11,578 bases of DNA, taken from the NCBI GenBank assembly GCA_003220855.1, contig QHTP01000162.1, positions 1 to 11,578 of the forward strand, in the 5' to 3' direction. Both the position numbers and the translations under genes were made by a program. Below the pieces are notes generated by a model, which was not told the origin of the DNA, made no database searches, and worked only from the letters and a program-made list of their open reading frames with translations. Within the stretch, counting starts at the first letter, position 1, and every line of letters begins with the position of its first letter. Of the stretch, positions 1-6,978 are shown in pieces. The stretch comes from Gemmatimonadota bacterium. Its GTDB lineage: Bacteria; Gemmatimonadota; Gemmatimonadetes; Gemmatimonadales; GWC2-71-9.

Positions 1-1896
1 CTTGATCTCGCTGCGCGCGGTCGGCGTACCGAACTCGGCGTGATGATTATGCAGCAGATTCTGACCGGCCACGGAGAACTCGAGTTGCGGAACCGGCTGC
101 CACTCGAAGCGCACATCCAACTCGCCGTACGCCGGGACCTGCTGATTGACGATCTCACCGACGTAGCGAAACGTGCCGTCGAGGCTCACGTGCCCGGGGA
201 GGTCGGTAGACGAACGCAGAGAGAATTGACGATCGGGGGTATGGTTTTCCGCGCTCCCGCGGGATGTGTCGGTGCTGGTGGGCAACGCCCAGACGTGGAT
301 CCGCAGCTCGGTGTAGCCGGCGACCAGGCGCCAGCGGTTGGTGACTCGATAGTCCGTACTCAGCTCCGCGCCGTACGACTCGCCGTCCTGCCCGTTCGCG
401 ATGACGAGCGGGAAGGCCGCCGGCGGGTTGGCCCGTTCGACGCTGCGGAGCCCGTAGTAGCGGTTGTAGAACGTCGCCACGGAGAGGGCGAGGGACCCCC
501 GCTGGTGGCGATACCCCGCCTCGTACGCTAGTTCCTCCTCGGAGTGGAAGCTCGGACCGCCGGCGAGGAAGTAGGGCGGCTGGCCTGGGGCAAACAAATC
601 GCGATCGATTCGCGACGGCGTCCTGAGCGCACGGGAAACGGCCGCCCACAGGGTGCCGAACTCATTGACCGTCCAATTCACGCGACCGCTCGGCTGGATC
701 TCGACGCCGGTATAATCGTTGTGCTCGATCTTGGTGCCGAGCGTGAGGTGAAGGTCCGAGACGAGCGCGATCTCGTCCTGCACAAATCCGGTGAACCACT
801 GTCGTGCCACGTGCGCCGGCAAGAACGCCAGGGCGGAGCTGTTGGCCACGCGATCGTTGATCAGAAGGTAGCCCAGTCCCCACACGACGTCATGGCTGGT
901 GCCCAGGCGCGTATGATGCTGCAGGTCGACGTCGTACGTGTCGAGGTGCTCGCCAAACGTGCTCGGAATGTCGCGATTGGTACGGTCGTAATAGAGGTGC
1001 GCCCGCACGTCGGAGTTGGCGGAAATCGTGTGCGACCAGCTCCCGTTCAGGTTGCCACCGCTCACCGCCACGTCCCCGGCGCCCGGCTGGCTGATTCGGC
1101 CACGGTAAACGTCCCCCTGGAGACTGACGCGGCTCCCCTCCGAGCGGTCCCAATCCATCCGAAAGCCGCCCTGTCCGAAGTGCCAGTCATCCACGGCATC
1201 GAAGCCGGTAGGGAGCAGCGTTGGCTGACGAGCAAACCCGGTTCCGTACAGCCGATAATGCACCTCCTGACCTAGCGCGCCACCGTATTGCGCGCTCCCG
1301 AAGCCGCGTAGCTCGCTGCCGCCGCCGCCCGAGACGAGGAGTCCCTGCGTGTCCTTGGCCTTCTTGGTGATCACGTTGATCACGCCATTGACGGCGTTGG
1401 CTCCCCACAGGGTCGCCCCGGGCCCGCTGATGACCTCGATCCGATCGATATCCGCGAGGGGCACATCCTGTACGTCCCAGAACACCCCGGAGAACAAGGG
1501 TGTGTAGATCGTCCGTCCGTCGATCAGCACCAGCAGCTTGTTGGTCGACGTGCTGTTCAGGCCGCGCGCGCTGACGGCCCATTGGCGCGAATCGATCTGC
1601 GCCACCTGCAGGTTGGTGGCGAGGCGCAGGGCCTCCGGGAGACTCGAGGCACCGGAGCGACGAATGTCCTGCTGGGTGATGACCTGGATTGCCGACGCCA
1701 CTTGGGCCAGTCGCTCGGGCCGCTTGGAGACGGAGGTGACCTCCACGTTCATGAGTTGTTCGATGCTGAGCGCTTTCAAGGAGTCCGCCTGGGCGGCTGA
1801 GTCCGGCTGTTGGGCGAACGCGCGCGGGGCGAAGCTGACCAGACCCACCATGAGGAGCAGCGCTGTCGCGGCTGCAACGGCCATCCGGTCAGCCAT
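1..1896 (-). CDS. TonB-dependent outer-membrane receptor, C-terminal end cut by window edge
   Basis: This is an outer-membrane active-transport receptor: a beta-barrel closed by a plug and driven by TonB-ExbB-ExbD. The substrate cannot be told from sequence. From ATG at 1896 the frame is open for 632 codons to base 1. Residues 1-28 form a signal peptide (MADR, then a hydrophobic run, ending AFA before QQ). The plug spans about 58-178, with VSKRPERL, SARGLNSTSTNKLLVLIDGR, DIDRIEVISGPGATLWG and NAVNGVINVITKKA. The rest alternates short amphipathic strands typical of the barrel. The last visible motif, VAGQNLLHNHHAEFG, normally lies just before the final strand, so probably only a short tail is missing. 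GAGGGGGG lies 9 bases before the ATG. The gene follows the hybrid kinase by 41 bases on the same strand, so co-transcription is plausible. Family call is sure; substrate (siderophore, cobalamin, glycan or other) is unknown. Confidence 0.93.
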   Translation of the reverse strand, partial: MADRMAVAAATALLLMVGLVSFAPRAFAQQPDSAAQADSLKALSIEQLMNVEVTSVSKRPERLAQVASAIQVITQQDIRRSGASSLPEALRLATNLQVAQIDSRQWAVSARGLNSTSTNKLLVLIDGRTIYTPLFSGVFWDVQDVPLADIDRIEVISGPGATLWGANAVNGVINVITKKAKDTQGLLVSGGGGSELRGFGSAQYGGALGQEVHYRLYGTGFARQPTLLPTGFDAVDDWHFGQGGFRMDWDRSEGSRVSLQGDVYRGRISQPGAGDVAVSGGNLNGSWSHTISANSDVRAHLYYDRTNRDIPSTFGEHLDTYDVDLQHHTRLGTSHDVVWGLGYLLINDRVANSSALAFLPAHVARQWFTGFVQDEIALVSDLHLTLGTKIEHNDYTGVEIQPSGRVNWTVNEFGTLWAAVSRALRTPSRIDRDLFAPGQPPYFLAGGPSFHSEEELAYEAGYRHQRGSLALSVATFYNRYYGLRSVERANPPAAFPLVIANGQDGESYGAELSTDYRVTNRWRLVAGYTELRIHVWALPTSTDTSRGSAENHTPDRQFSLRSSTDLPGHVSLDGTFRYVGEIVNQQVPAYGELDVRFEWQPVPQLEFSVAGQNLLHNHHAEFGTPTARSEIK

Positions 1897-1937
1897 CCGT
1901 CGGTACCCCCCTCGCGCTGCGAGTTTGCTTCGTCCCC

Positions 1938-3851
1938 TTAATCCTGGATCGCCGCGTCGAGCACGTTGCGGACCTTGCGCGCCAGCGACTCCGGGGAAAA
2001 CGGCTTCTGGAGATAGGCGGTCCCCAACTCGAGGATGCCATGCCGCACGACCGAGTCGTCCGTGTACCCCGACGCGTACAGCACCTTCATGTCCGGCCGG
2101 ACCTGCGTGAGCCGCTCGGCCAGCTCCCGCCCGCTCACGCGCGGCAACACGACGTCCGTCAGGAGCAGGTGAATGGGGCCGCGATGCTGCTGGGCCAGGC
2201 GCAACGCCGCCTCGCCGTCCGGCGCCTCCAGCACCACATAGCCCTGACGCTCCAGCACCTGTTTGGTGACGGCACGGACGGCGGCGGCGTCCTCGACGAG
2301 CAGAACCGTTTCGGTCCCGCGCGGCGCGCGCGCGCCCGCCACGGCCGTGGTCCGCTCCGCCGTCGCGTCCACCTCCGGCAGATAGATCTTGAAGCTCGTG
2401 CCCTGGCCGGGTTCGGAGTACACCCAGATGAACCCGCCCGCCTGCTTCACGATGCCGTACACGGTCGCGAGGCCGAGGCCGGTGCCCTTGCCGGGCTCCT
2501 TGGTCGTGAAGAACGGCTCGAAAATCCTGGCCTTGGTCGCCTCGTCCATGCCGCAGCCGGTGTCGCTCACGGCGAGCATCGCGAACTGGCGCACCGCCGC
2601 CGCTTCGCGTTCGCGGGCGTAGTCCGGGTCGTGCTCCACGTTGGCCGTCTCGACCGTGAGCCTGCCGCCCGTGGGCATCGCATCGCGAGCGTTGACGGCC
2701 AGGTTCATGAGCACCTGCTCGAGCTGACCGACGTCGGCCCGCACCGCCCCCAGGTCCGGGGCGAGCGTGGTCGTCAGCTCGATGTCCTCGCCGATCACCC
2801 GGCGGAGAATTTTCTGGAGACCCTCGACTACCGTGTTCAGGCTCACCACCCGCGGCTCCACCGCCTGTTGCCGGCTGAAGGCGAGCAGCTGGCGCGTGAG
2901 CGCCGCCGCGCCGTCCGCCGCCTTCCGGACCTGCTCGAGGTCGTCGCGCTTGGCATCGCCCGGCGCGAGGTCTTCCAGCAGCAGATCGCTGTAGCTCGTG
3001 ATCACGGTGAGCAGGTTGTTGAAGTCGTGCGCGATCCCGCCGGCCAGCCGTCCCACCGCTTCCATCTTCTGAGATTGCAGCACCTGCTGCTGCAAGCGTC
3101 GCTGGTCGGTGACGTCGCGGACGAAGGTCTCGTAGTACTCGACCTGCCCCGCCCTATTCCGCACGGCGCGCACGCTGAGCTGCACGGTCAGCAGGCGGCC
3201 GTCGCGACGCTTCCAGGTCGCCTCGACGCTGTCGTATTGGCGGTCACTGTAGGTATCGCGCTCCACCAATCGCTGCCGCTCGGCGGCATCGGCGTACACA
3301 TCCCGCGCCATGTCGAGGCCCAACACGTCCGCGGCGGACTCATATCCCAGCATCCGCACGACCGCGGCATTCGCCGACAGGAACCGGCCCTCCGGGCTCG
3401 AGCGGTAGATCCCGACGGGGGCATGCTCGACCAGCGTTGCGAAGCTCGCCTCGGTGGCGCGCAGCGTCGCTCGCGCCTGCGCCTCGCGCAGTTCGCGCTC
3501 GATCGCGGGGAGCAGGCGCTTGAGCTGCCCCTTGGTGACGTAATCGTTGGCGCCCGCCTTCATCGCTGCCACGGCGAGCTCTTCCGTGATCGTGCCCGAC
3601 ACGCAGATGTAGGGGATGTCGAGGCCGCGCTCCCGCAGGATCGCCAGGGCCGCGGTGCCGCTGAAGTGCGGCATGCTGTAGTCGCCGATCACCAAGTCCC
3701 ACGGGTGGCGATCGAGCGACGCCTCGAGGGCGGCCGCCGTGTCGACCCGCTCGTGCGTCGGGTCGTAGCCCGCCGCCCGGAGCTCGCGCAGCACCAAAAG
3801 CGCGTCGTCCTCCGAGTCTTCGACCATCAGCACCCGCAAGGGCTTACCCAT
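1938..3851 (-). CDS. Hybrid sensor histidine kinase, REC-PAS-HisKA-HATPase-REC
   Basis: This is a soluble hybrid kinase of 637 residues with no membrane segment or signal peptide. REC1 spans 1-120, with acidic pair E11/D12, phospho-acceptor D57 (GDYSMP), S85 and K107. A PAS domain spans about 134-252. HisKA has H275 in GGIAHDFNNLL. The HATPase has an N-box with N383/N387, a G1 box at D430 (DTGCGM), EPFFTTK at 445-451 and G2 GKGTGLGL at 454-461. REC2 spans 513-635 with E520/D521, D566 and K616. All catalytic residues are intact. I chose ATG 3851 because the longer form would start at TTG 3860 with no Shine-Dalgarno sequence, and MGKPLRVLMVEDS is a normal REC N-terminus. It stops with TAA 41 bases before the TonB receptor and diverges from the plus-strand operon. 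The second hybrid kinase (4657-6978) is a close paralogue. The signal is unknown; no HPt partner is visible. Confidence 0.95.
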   Translation of the reverse strand: MGKPLRVLMVEDSEDDALLVLRELRAAGYDPTHERVDTAAALEASLDRHPWDLVIGDYSMPHFSGTAALAILRERGLDIPYICVSGTITEELAVAAMKAGANDYVTKGQLKRLLPAIERELREAQARATLRATEASFATLVEHAPVGIYRSSPEGRFLSANAAVVRMLGYESAADVLGLDMARDVYADAAERQRLVERDTYSDRQYDSVEATWKRRDGRLLTVQLSVRAVRNRAGQVEYYETFVRDVTDQRRLQQQVLQSQKMEAVGRLAGGIAHDFNNLLTVITSYSDLLLEDLAPGDAKRDDLEQVRKAADGAAALTRQLLAFSRQQAVEPRVVSLNTVVEGLQKILRRVIGEDIELTTTLAPDLGAVRADVGQLEQVLMNLAVNARDAMPTGGRLTVETANVEHDPDYAREREAAAVRQFAMLAVSDTGCGMDEATKARIFEPFFTTKEPGKGTGLGLATVYGIVKQAGGFIWVYSEPGQGTSFKIYLPEVDATAERTTAVAGARAPRGTETVLLVEDAAAVRAVTKQVLERQGYVVLEAPDGEAALRLAQQHRGPIHLLLTDVVLPRVSGRELAERLTQVRPDMKVLYASGYTDDSVVRHGILELGTAYLQKPFSPESLARKVRNVLDAAIQD

Positions 3852-3885
3852 ACCTACCAAAGCTGGGGTTTCTAAACGGCACCGG

Positions 3886-3901
3886 CGTGAGCGTCGTCAC
3901 G
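3886..3901. promoter_or_regulatory. Candidate CRP/FNR-type operator, CGTGA-N6-TCACG
   Basis: A perfect dyad with 5-base arms, CGTGA and TCACG, is separated by 6 bases (gcgtcg). CRP-family regulators classically bind TGTGA-N6-TCACA, so arm sequence and spacing fit that family apart from the outermost base. It lies 35 bases upstream of the hybrid-kinase ATG at 3851, where it could sit in or near the minus-strand promoter. It could be chance: short dyads are common in GC-rich DNA, and no regulator gene of this family is in the window. Confidence 0.35.
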
Positions 3902-3927
3902 TGCCCCTCTCCCCCCTGCTCACGTGC
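3897..3927. repeat. Two copies of TCACGTGC, 23 bases apart
   Basis: TCACGTGC occurs at 3897-3904 and again at 3920-3927. Each contains the self-complementary hexamer CACGTG. The two are separated by a pyrimidine-rich spacer (cccctctcccccctgc). The left copy overlaps the right arm of the CGTGA-N6-TCACG palindrome. The 23-base spacing is close to two helical turns, which would place two bound proteins on about the same face of the DNA. Operator function is inference only. Confidence 0.3.
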
Positions 3928-3953
3928 GGTGGATGAGGCGGCCACGCCACACT

Positions 3954-4024
3954 AAAAACCCCTAGATTGGGGGCGACACCGGGAGCAACATGGGGGTTCC
4001 CGGGAGCGGGACTAGGGCGTTTTT
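3954..4024. promoter_or_regulatory. Nested inverted repeat, possibly a bidirectional terminator or attenuator
   Basis: The left arm AAAAACCCCTAG (3954-3965) pairs with the right arm CTAGGGCGTTTTT (4012-4024) with one bulged C. Inside the 46-base loop, CCGGGA (3979-3984) pairs with TCCCGG (3998-4003). In RNA from either strand the outer stem ends in a run of five U, as in intrinsic terminators, though the outer stem is short and the loop long. Lying between divergent genes, it could insulate or attenuate the two units. It could equally be an A/T-rich promoter patch that happens to be symmetric. Confidence 0.3.
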
Positions 4025-4104
4025 GCGGCAAGGACGGTCAGAACGCGACACACTGGACATGCGACGGCGAGGGCATGGTCACGACGGCACCCTGTTTTCG
4101 GGAA

Positions 4105-4132
4105 GCCGCCCGCGCCATTTTGGACGGGCGGC
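4105..4132 (+). promoter_or_regulatory. Strong hairpin in the probable leader of the plus-strand operon
   Basis: GCCGCCCG (4105-4112) and CGGGCGGC (4125-4132) form a perfect 8-base-pair GC stem. Within the 12-base loop, CCA (4115-4117) and TGG (4121-4123) can add three pairs around a TTT tip. It ends 75 bases before the ATG of the first response regulator, so a transcript starting upstream would carry it in its 5' leader. No T-run follows, so it is not a simple terminator. It may affect mRNA stability or translation, or be a protein-binding dyad in DNA. Confidence 0.4.
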
Positions 4133-4207
4133 GCCCCGGTGATGAGCCGGTGCAGTACGTGCGACGAGCGCCTCCTTTTCCCTCACCCTGCCGGAGCGCG
4201 GGCGCGC

Positions 4208-4651
4208 ATGATTCTCCCCCACGAGGTCGAAATCCTACTGGTCGAGGACAGCGCACACGACGAGGAGCTGACACTGCGCGCGCTCAAGGAGCGCAACATC
4301 GCGAACCAGGTGTTCGTGGCCCGCGACGGCGCTGAGGCGCTCGACTTCTTTTTCGGCGACGGCAGTCACCCCTGGCACGAGATCGGCATCGTGCCGCGCG
4401 TAGTCCTGCTCGACCTGAACCTCCCTAAGGTGGACGGGCTCGAGGTGCTGCGGCGTCTCAAGGCCGACGAGCGCACCCGTGCGCTCCCGGTGATCGTGCT
4501 CACTTCCTCGCGCGAAGAGCCCGATATCGCCGCGGCGTACCGGCTCGGCGCCAAGAGCTACATCGTCAAGCCGGTCGACTTCGAGTCGTTCGCCCGGGCC
4601 GTGTCGGACGTGGGGCTCTACTGGGTACTGCTGAACGAGCTGCCCCGCTGA
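4208..4651 (+). CDS. Single-domain response regulator (REC only, Rcp1-like)
   Basis: This 147-residue protein is one receiver domain with no output domain. Acidic pocket E13/D14, phospho-acceptor D69 (LLDLNLPKVDG), T99 (VLTSSREE) and K121 (SYIVKPVDF) are all present, so it should be phosphorylatable. The ending PVDFESFARAVSDVGLYWVLLNELP is typical of the small regulators that partner phytochrome-like kinases (cyanobacterial Rcp1 type). I chose ATG 4208 because GGAG sits 11 bases upstream and REC domains start just before the EILLVEDS strand. A longer frame from GTG 4139 adds 23 residues unlike any REC start. It opens the plus-strand operon, and the hybrid kinase begins 5 bases after its stop. 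It probably acts as a cytoplasmic phosphate shuttle or protein-binding regulator. It is a paralogue of the regulator at 9115-9558. Confidence 0.93.
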   Translation: MILPHEVEILLVEDSAHDEELTLRALKERNIANQVFVARDGAEALDFFFGDGSHPWHEIGIVPRVVLLDLNLPKVDGLEVLRRLKADERTRALPVIVLTSSREEPDIAAAYRLGAKSYIVKPVDFESFARAVSDVGLYWVLLNELPR

Positions 4652-4656
4652 CGCCG

Positions 4657-6978
4657 ATGCCCACGCTCGCGCGCATCCTCATCGTGGAGGACGTCGCGAC
4701 CGACGCGGAGCTCATCGAGCGCGAGATCCGCCGCGCCGGCATCGGCTGTGCCACGCGCCGCGTCGACACGGAGACGGCGTTGCGCGAGGCCCTCCGCAGC
4801 TTCGCTCCCGACCTGGTGCTCACCGACCACTCGATGCCGCGGCTCACGGCGCGCGATACCCTGCGGCTCGTCCACCAGGAGACCCCGGACGCGCCGGTGA
4901 TCATCGTCACGGGCAGCCTCGACGAGGAGATCGCCGCGGAATACATGAAGGCCGGCGCGACCGACTACGTCGTGAAGCATCACCTGGAGCGTCTTGGCCC
5001 CGCGGCCCAGCGCGCGCTCGACTTGAAGCAGGCGCGCGAGGAGCAGGCGCAGGCCGAGGAAGCGCGTCGCCAGGGCGAAGAGCGGTTCCGCGCCCTGATC
5101 GAGCACGGGGCCGATGCGATCGCCCTGCTCAGCGCCGACGGCACGGTGTTGTTCCTCAGTCATTCGGCCGAAAAGCTGTTCGGCTTCGCGCCCAGCGAGC
5201 TCGCCGGCCGGAGCGCCCTCGAGCTGTTGCATCCCGACGACGCACCCCGGCTGCTGGGGCTCCTGGCGGATCTGGCCGCACGTCCTGGCACCCCGCTCAC
5301 GATCGAGCTGCGGCTGCTGCACCGGGACGCGTCCTGGCGCGCCGTGGAAGCCGTCGTCGTCAACCGGCTCGGCGAGCCCGCCGTCGGCGCGATCGTGGTC
5401 AACTTCCGCGACATCTCGGAGCGCAAAGAGGCGGAGCTGGCGCTGCGCGACTCCGAGGAGCAGTACCGCTCGCTCGTGGAGGGTGTGCGGGACGTGATCT
5501 TCGCGCTCTCGCCCGACGGGATCATCGCCTCGCTCAATCCCGCGTTCGAAACGATCACCGGCTCGCCCCGCGGCGAGTGGCTCGGCAAGCCGTTCGACCA
5601 GCTGGTGCACCCGGAGGACCTGCCGCTCGCGCTCGAGCTGTTCGGCCGGGTCGTGCGGGGCGAGGAGCGGCCCACCGCTCAGTTCCGCATCCACACGAGC
5701 AAGGGCGATTATCGCCTCGCCGAGTTCTCGGCCACGGCTCAGCTCCGCGACGACCGCCTGATCGGCATCCTGGGCATCGGGCGCGACGTGACCGAGCGCG
5801 TGCAGCTGGAGCAGCAGCTGCGCCAGGCGCAGAAGATGGAAGCGGTGGGCCGGCTGGCGGGCGGGATCGCCCACGACTTCAACAACATCCTTACCGCCAT
5901 CACGGGGTACGCCGACCTGCTGCTCGAGGACCTTGCCCCCAAGGACCCGCGGCGCCAGGACGCCGAGGAGATTCATAAGGCGGCGGATCGCGCCGCCGGG
6001 CTCACCCGCCAGCTGCTCGCGTTCAGCCGCCAGCAAGTGCTGCAGCCGCGCGTGGTGGATCTGAACGCGCTCGTGAGCGAGCTCGAGAAAATGCTGCGCC
6101 GCCTGCTCGGCGAAGACGTGAAGCTGGCGACCGTGCTGGCCCCGACGCTGGGCCGCGTGCGGGCGGACGCCGGTCAGCTCGAGCAGGTGATCATGAACCT
6201 GGCGGTCAACGCGCGCGACGCCATGCCCACGGGGGGCCAGCTCACGATCGAGACGGCCGACGTCGAGTTCGACGGCGGCTATGCGGCGGAGCACTACCCC
6301 GCCCCCCCGGGGAAATACGCCATGCTCGCCGTCAGCGACACGGGCACGGGCATGGACCCCGAGACCCAGGCCCACCTGTTCGAGCCGTTCTTCACCACCA
6401 AGGAGAAGGGCAAGGGCACGGGCCTCGGGCTGGCCACGGTGTACGGCATCGTGAAACAGAGTGGCGGATTCATCTGGGTGTACAGCGAGCTCGGCGCGGG
6501 GACGACGTTCAAGATCTACCTGCCTCGCGTCGAAGGGGCGGTCGAGCCGGCGAGCGGCCGCGCCGCGCCCGTTCCCGTCGCCCGCGGCAGCGAAACCGTG
6601 CTCGTGGCAGAAGATGAAGCTCCGGTGCGCGCGGTCGCGCGCCACGCCCTCGAGCGCTACGGTTACCGCGTGCTCGAGGCCGCGAGCGCGGAAGCCGCCC
6701 TGGACGTCGCGCAACGCTACTCGGGTCCCATCCACGTGCTCCTCACGGACGTCATCATGCCGGGACTCTCCGGGCGGGACCTGGCGACCCGCCTCGCGGC
6801 GCTGCGGCCCGAGACGCGGGTCATCTATATGTCGGGCTACACGGACGACGCCATCACGCGACACGGCGTGCTCGAGCCCGGGTTCGTGTTCGTGCAGAAA
6901 CCCTTCACGCCGGACACTCTGGCGCGCACCGTGCGCGACGTGCTGGACGGCACCATCGAGCGGCGGAAGCGCGCTTGA
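4657..6978 (+). CDS. Hybrid sensor histidine kinase, REC-PAS-PAS-HisKA-HATPase-REC
   Basis: This 773-residue cytoplasmic hybrid kinase has no membrane segment. REC1 (1-120) has E11/D12, D57 (LTDHSMP), T85 and K107. A charged helical linker (116-143) follows. PAS1 spans about 142-258 and ends FRDISERK; PAS2 spans about 265-383 and ends GRDVTER. HisKA has H406 in GGIAHDFNNIL. The HATPase has N514/N518, D561 (DTGTGM), EPFFTTK at 576-582 and GKGTGLGL at 585-592. REC2 (644-768) has E652/D653, D698 (LLTDVIMP), S726 and K748. Every catalytic residue is intact. The ATG follows the regulator stop by 5 bases, with only a weak ribosome-binding site, which suggests translational coupling. Its TGA overlaps the TTG start of the next gene. 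It resembles the divergent kinase at 1938-3851, but with one extra PAS domain. PAS ligands cannot be inferred. Confidence 0.95.
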   Translation: MPTLARILIVEDVATDAELIEREIRRAGIGCATRRVDTETALREALRSFAPDLVLTDHSMPRLTARDTLRLVHQETPDAPVIIVTGSLDEEIAAEYMKAGATDYVVKHHLERLGPAAQRALDLKQAREEQAQAEEARRQGEERFRALIEHGADAIALLSADGTVLFLSHSAEKLFGFAPSELAGRSALELLHPDDAPRLLGLLADLAARPGTPLTIELRLLHRDASWRAVEAVVVNRLGEPAVGAIVVNFRDISERKEAELALRDSEEQYRSLVEGVRDVIFALSPDGIIASLNPAFETITGSPRGEWLGKPFDQLVHPEDLPLALELFGRVVRGEERPTAQFRIHTSKGDYRLAEFSATAQLRDDRLIGILGIGRDVTERVQLEQQLRQAQKMEAVGRLAGGIAHDFNNILTAITGYADLLLEDLAPKDPRRQDAEEIHKAADRAAGLTRQLLAFSRQQVLQPRVVDLNALVSELEKMLRRLLGEDVKLATVLAPTLGRVRADAGQLEQVIMNLAVNARDAMPTGGQLTIETADVEFDGGYAAEHYPAPPGKYAMLAVSDTGTGMDPETQAHLFEPFFTTKEKGKGTGLGLATVYGIVKQSGGFIWVYSELGAGTTFKIYLPRVEGAVEPASGRAAPVPVARGSETVLVAEDEAPVRAVARHALERYGYRVLEAASAEAALDVAQRYSGPIHVLLTDVIMPGLSGRDLATRLAALRPETRVIYMSGYTDDAITRHGVLEPGFVFVQKPFTPDTLARTVRDVLDGTIERRKRA

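Larger units (their letters stand above)
3852..4207. promoter_or_regulatory. Divergent intergenic region between the two signalling operons
   Basis: This is the only non-coding stretch over 300 bases. It separates the minus-strand kinase-receptor pair from the plus-strand operon, so promoters for both must lie here or be absent. I could not pick a convincing sigma-70 -35/-10 pair for either direction. What it holds is listed separately: a CGTGA-N6-TCACG palindrome, two TCACGTGC copies, a nested inverted repeat with flanking A and T tracts, and a strong hairpin close to the first plus-strand gene. No conserved riboswitch motif was recognised. A 27-codon open frame from ATG 4059 has no ribosome-binding site and is not called. 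Confidence 0.6.

Noticed and set aside
544..1275. A 243-codon plus-strand open frame within the receptor gene
   Set aside because: The minus strand is one continuous TonB receptor frame of 632 codons with signal peptide, plug and barrel motifs. The plus-strand frame has none.
1897..1937. Search for a terminator or promoter between the first kinase and the receptor
   Set aside because: The 41 bases hold only the receptor's ribosome-binding site; no stem-loop with a T-run and no -35/-10 pair could be supported.
3852..3860. Longer start (TTG 3860) for the first hybrid kinase
   Set aside because: No Shine-Dalgarno precedes it. ATG at 3851 gives a normal REC N-terminus.
2040..3875. A 611-codon open frame on the plus strand opposite the first hybrid kinase
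   Set aside because: Its protein is rich in Arg, His and Leu with no domain pattern. The opposite strand encodes a full REC-PAS-kinase-REC protein with every catalytic motif. Long antisense frames are expected in GC-rich DNA.
4059..4142. Possible 27-codon leader peptide overlapping the hairpin
   Set aside because: No ribosome-binding site precedes ATG 4059, and the Arg/Gly-rich peptide is what random GC-rich sequence would give.
4139..4207. Longer start (GTG 4139) for the first small response regulator
   Set aside because: The added 23 residues do not resemble a REC N-terminus, and ATG 4208 has GGAG upstream.
4618..6864. A 748-codon open frame on the minus strand opposite the second hybrid kinase
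   Set aside because: Low-complexity, Arg/His/Gly-rich composition with no motif. It is a mirror of the codon bias of the true plus-strand kinase.
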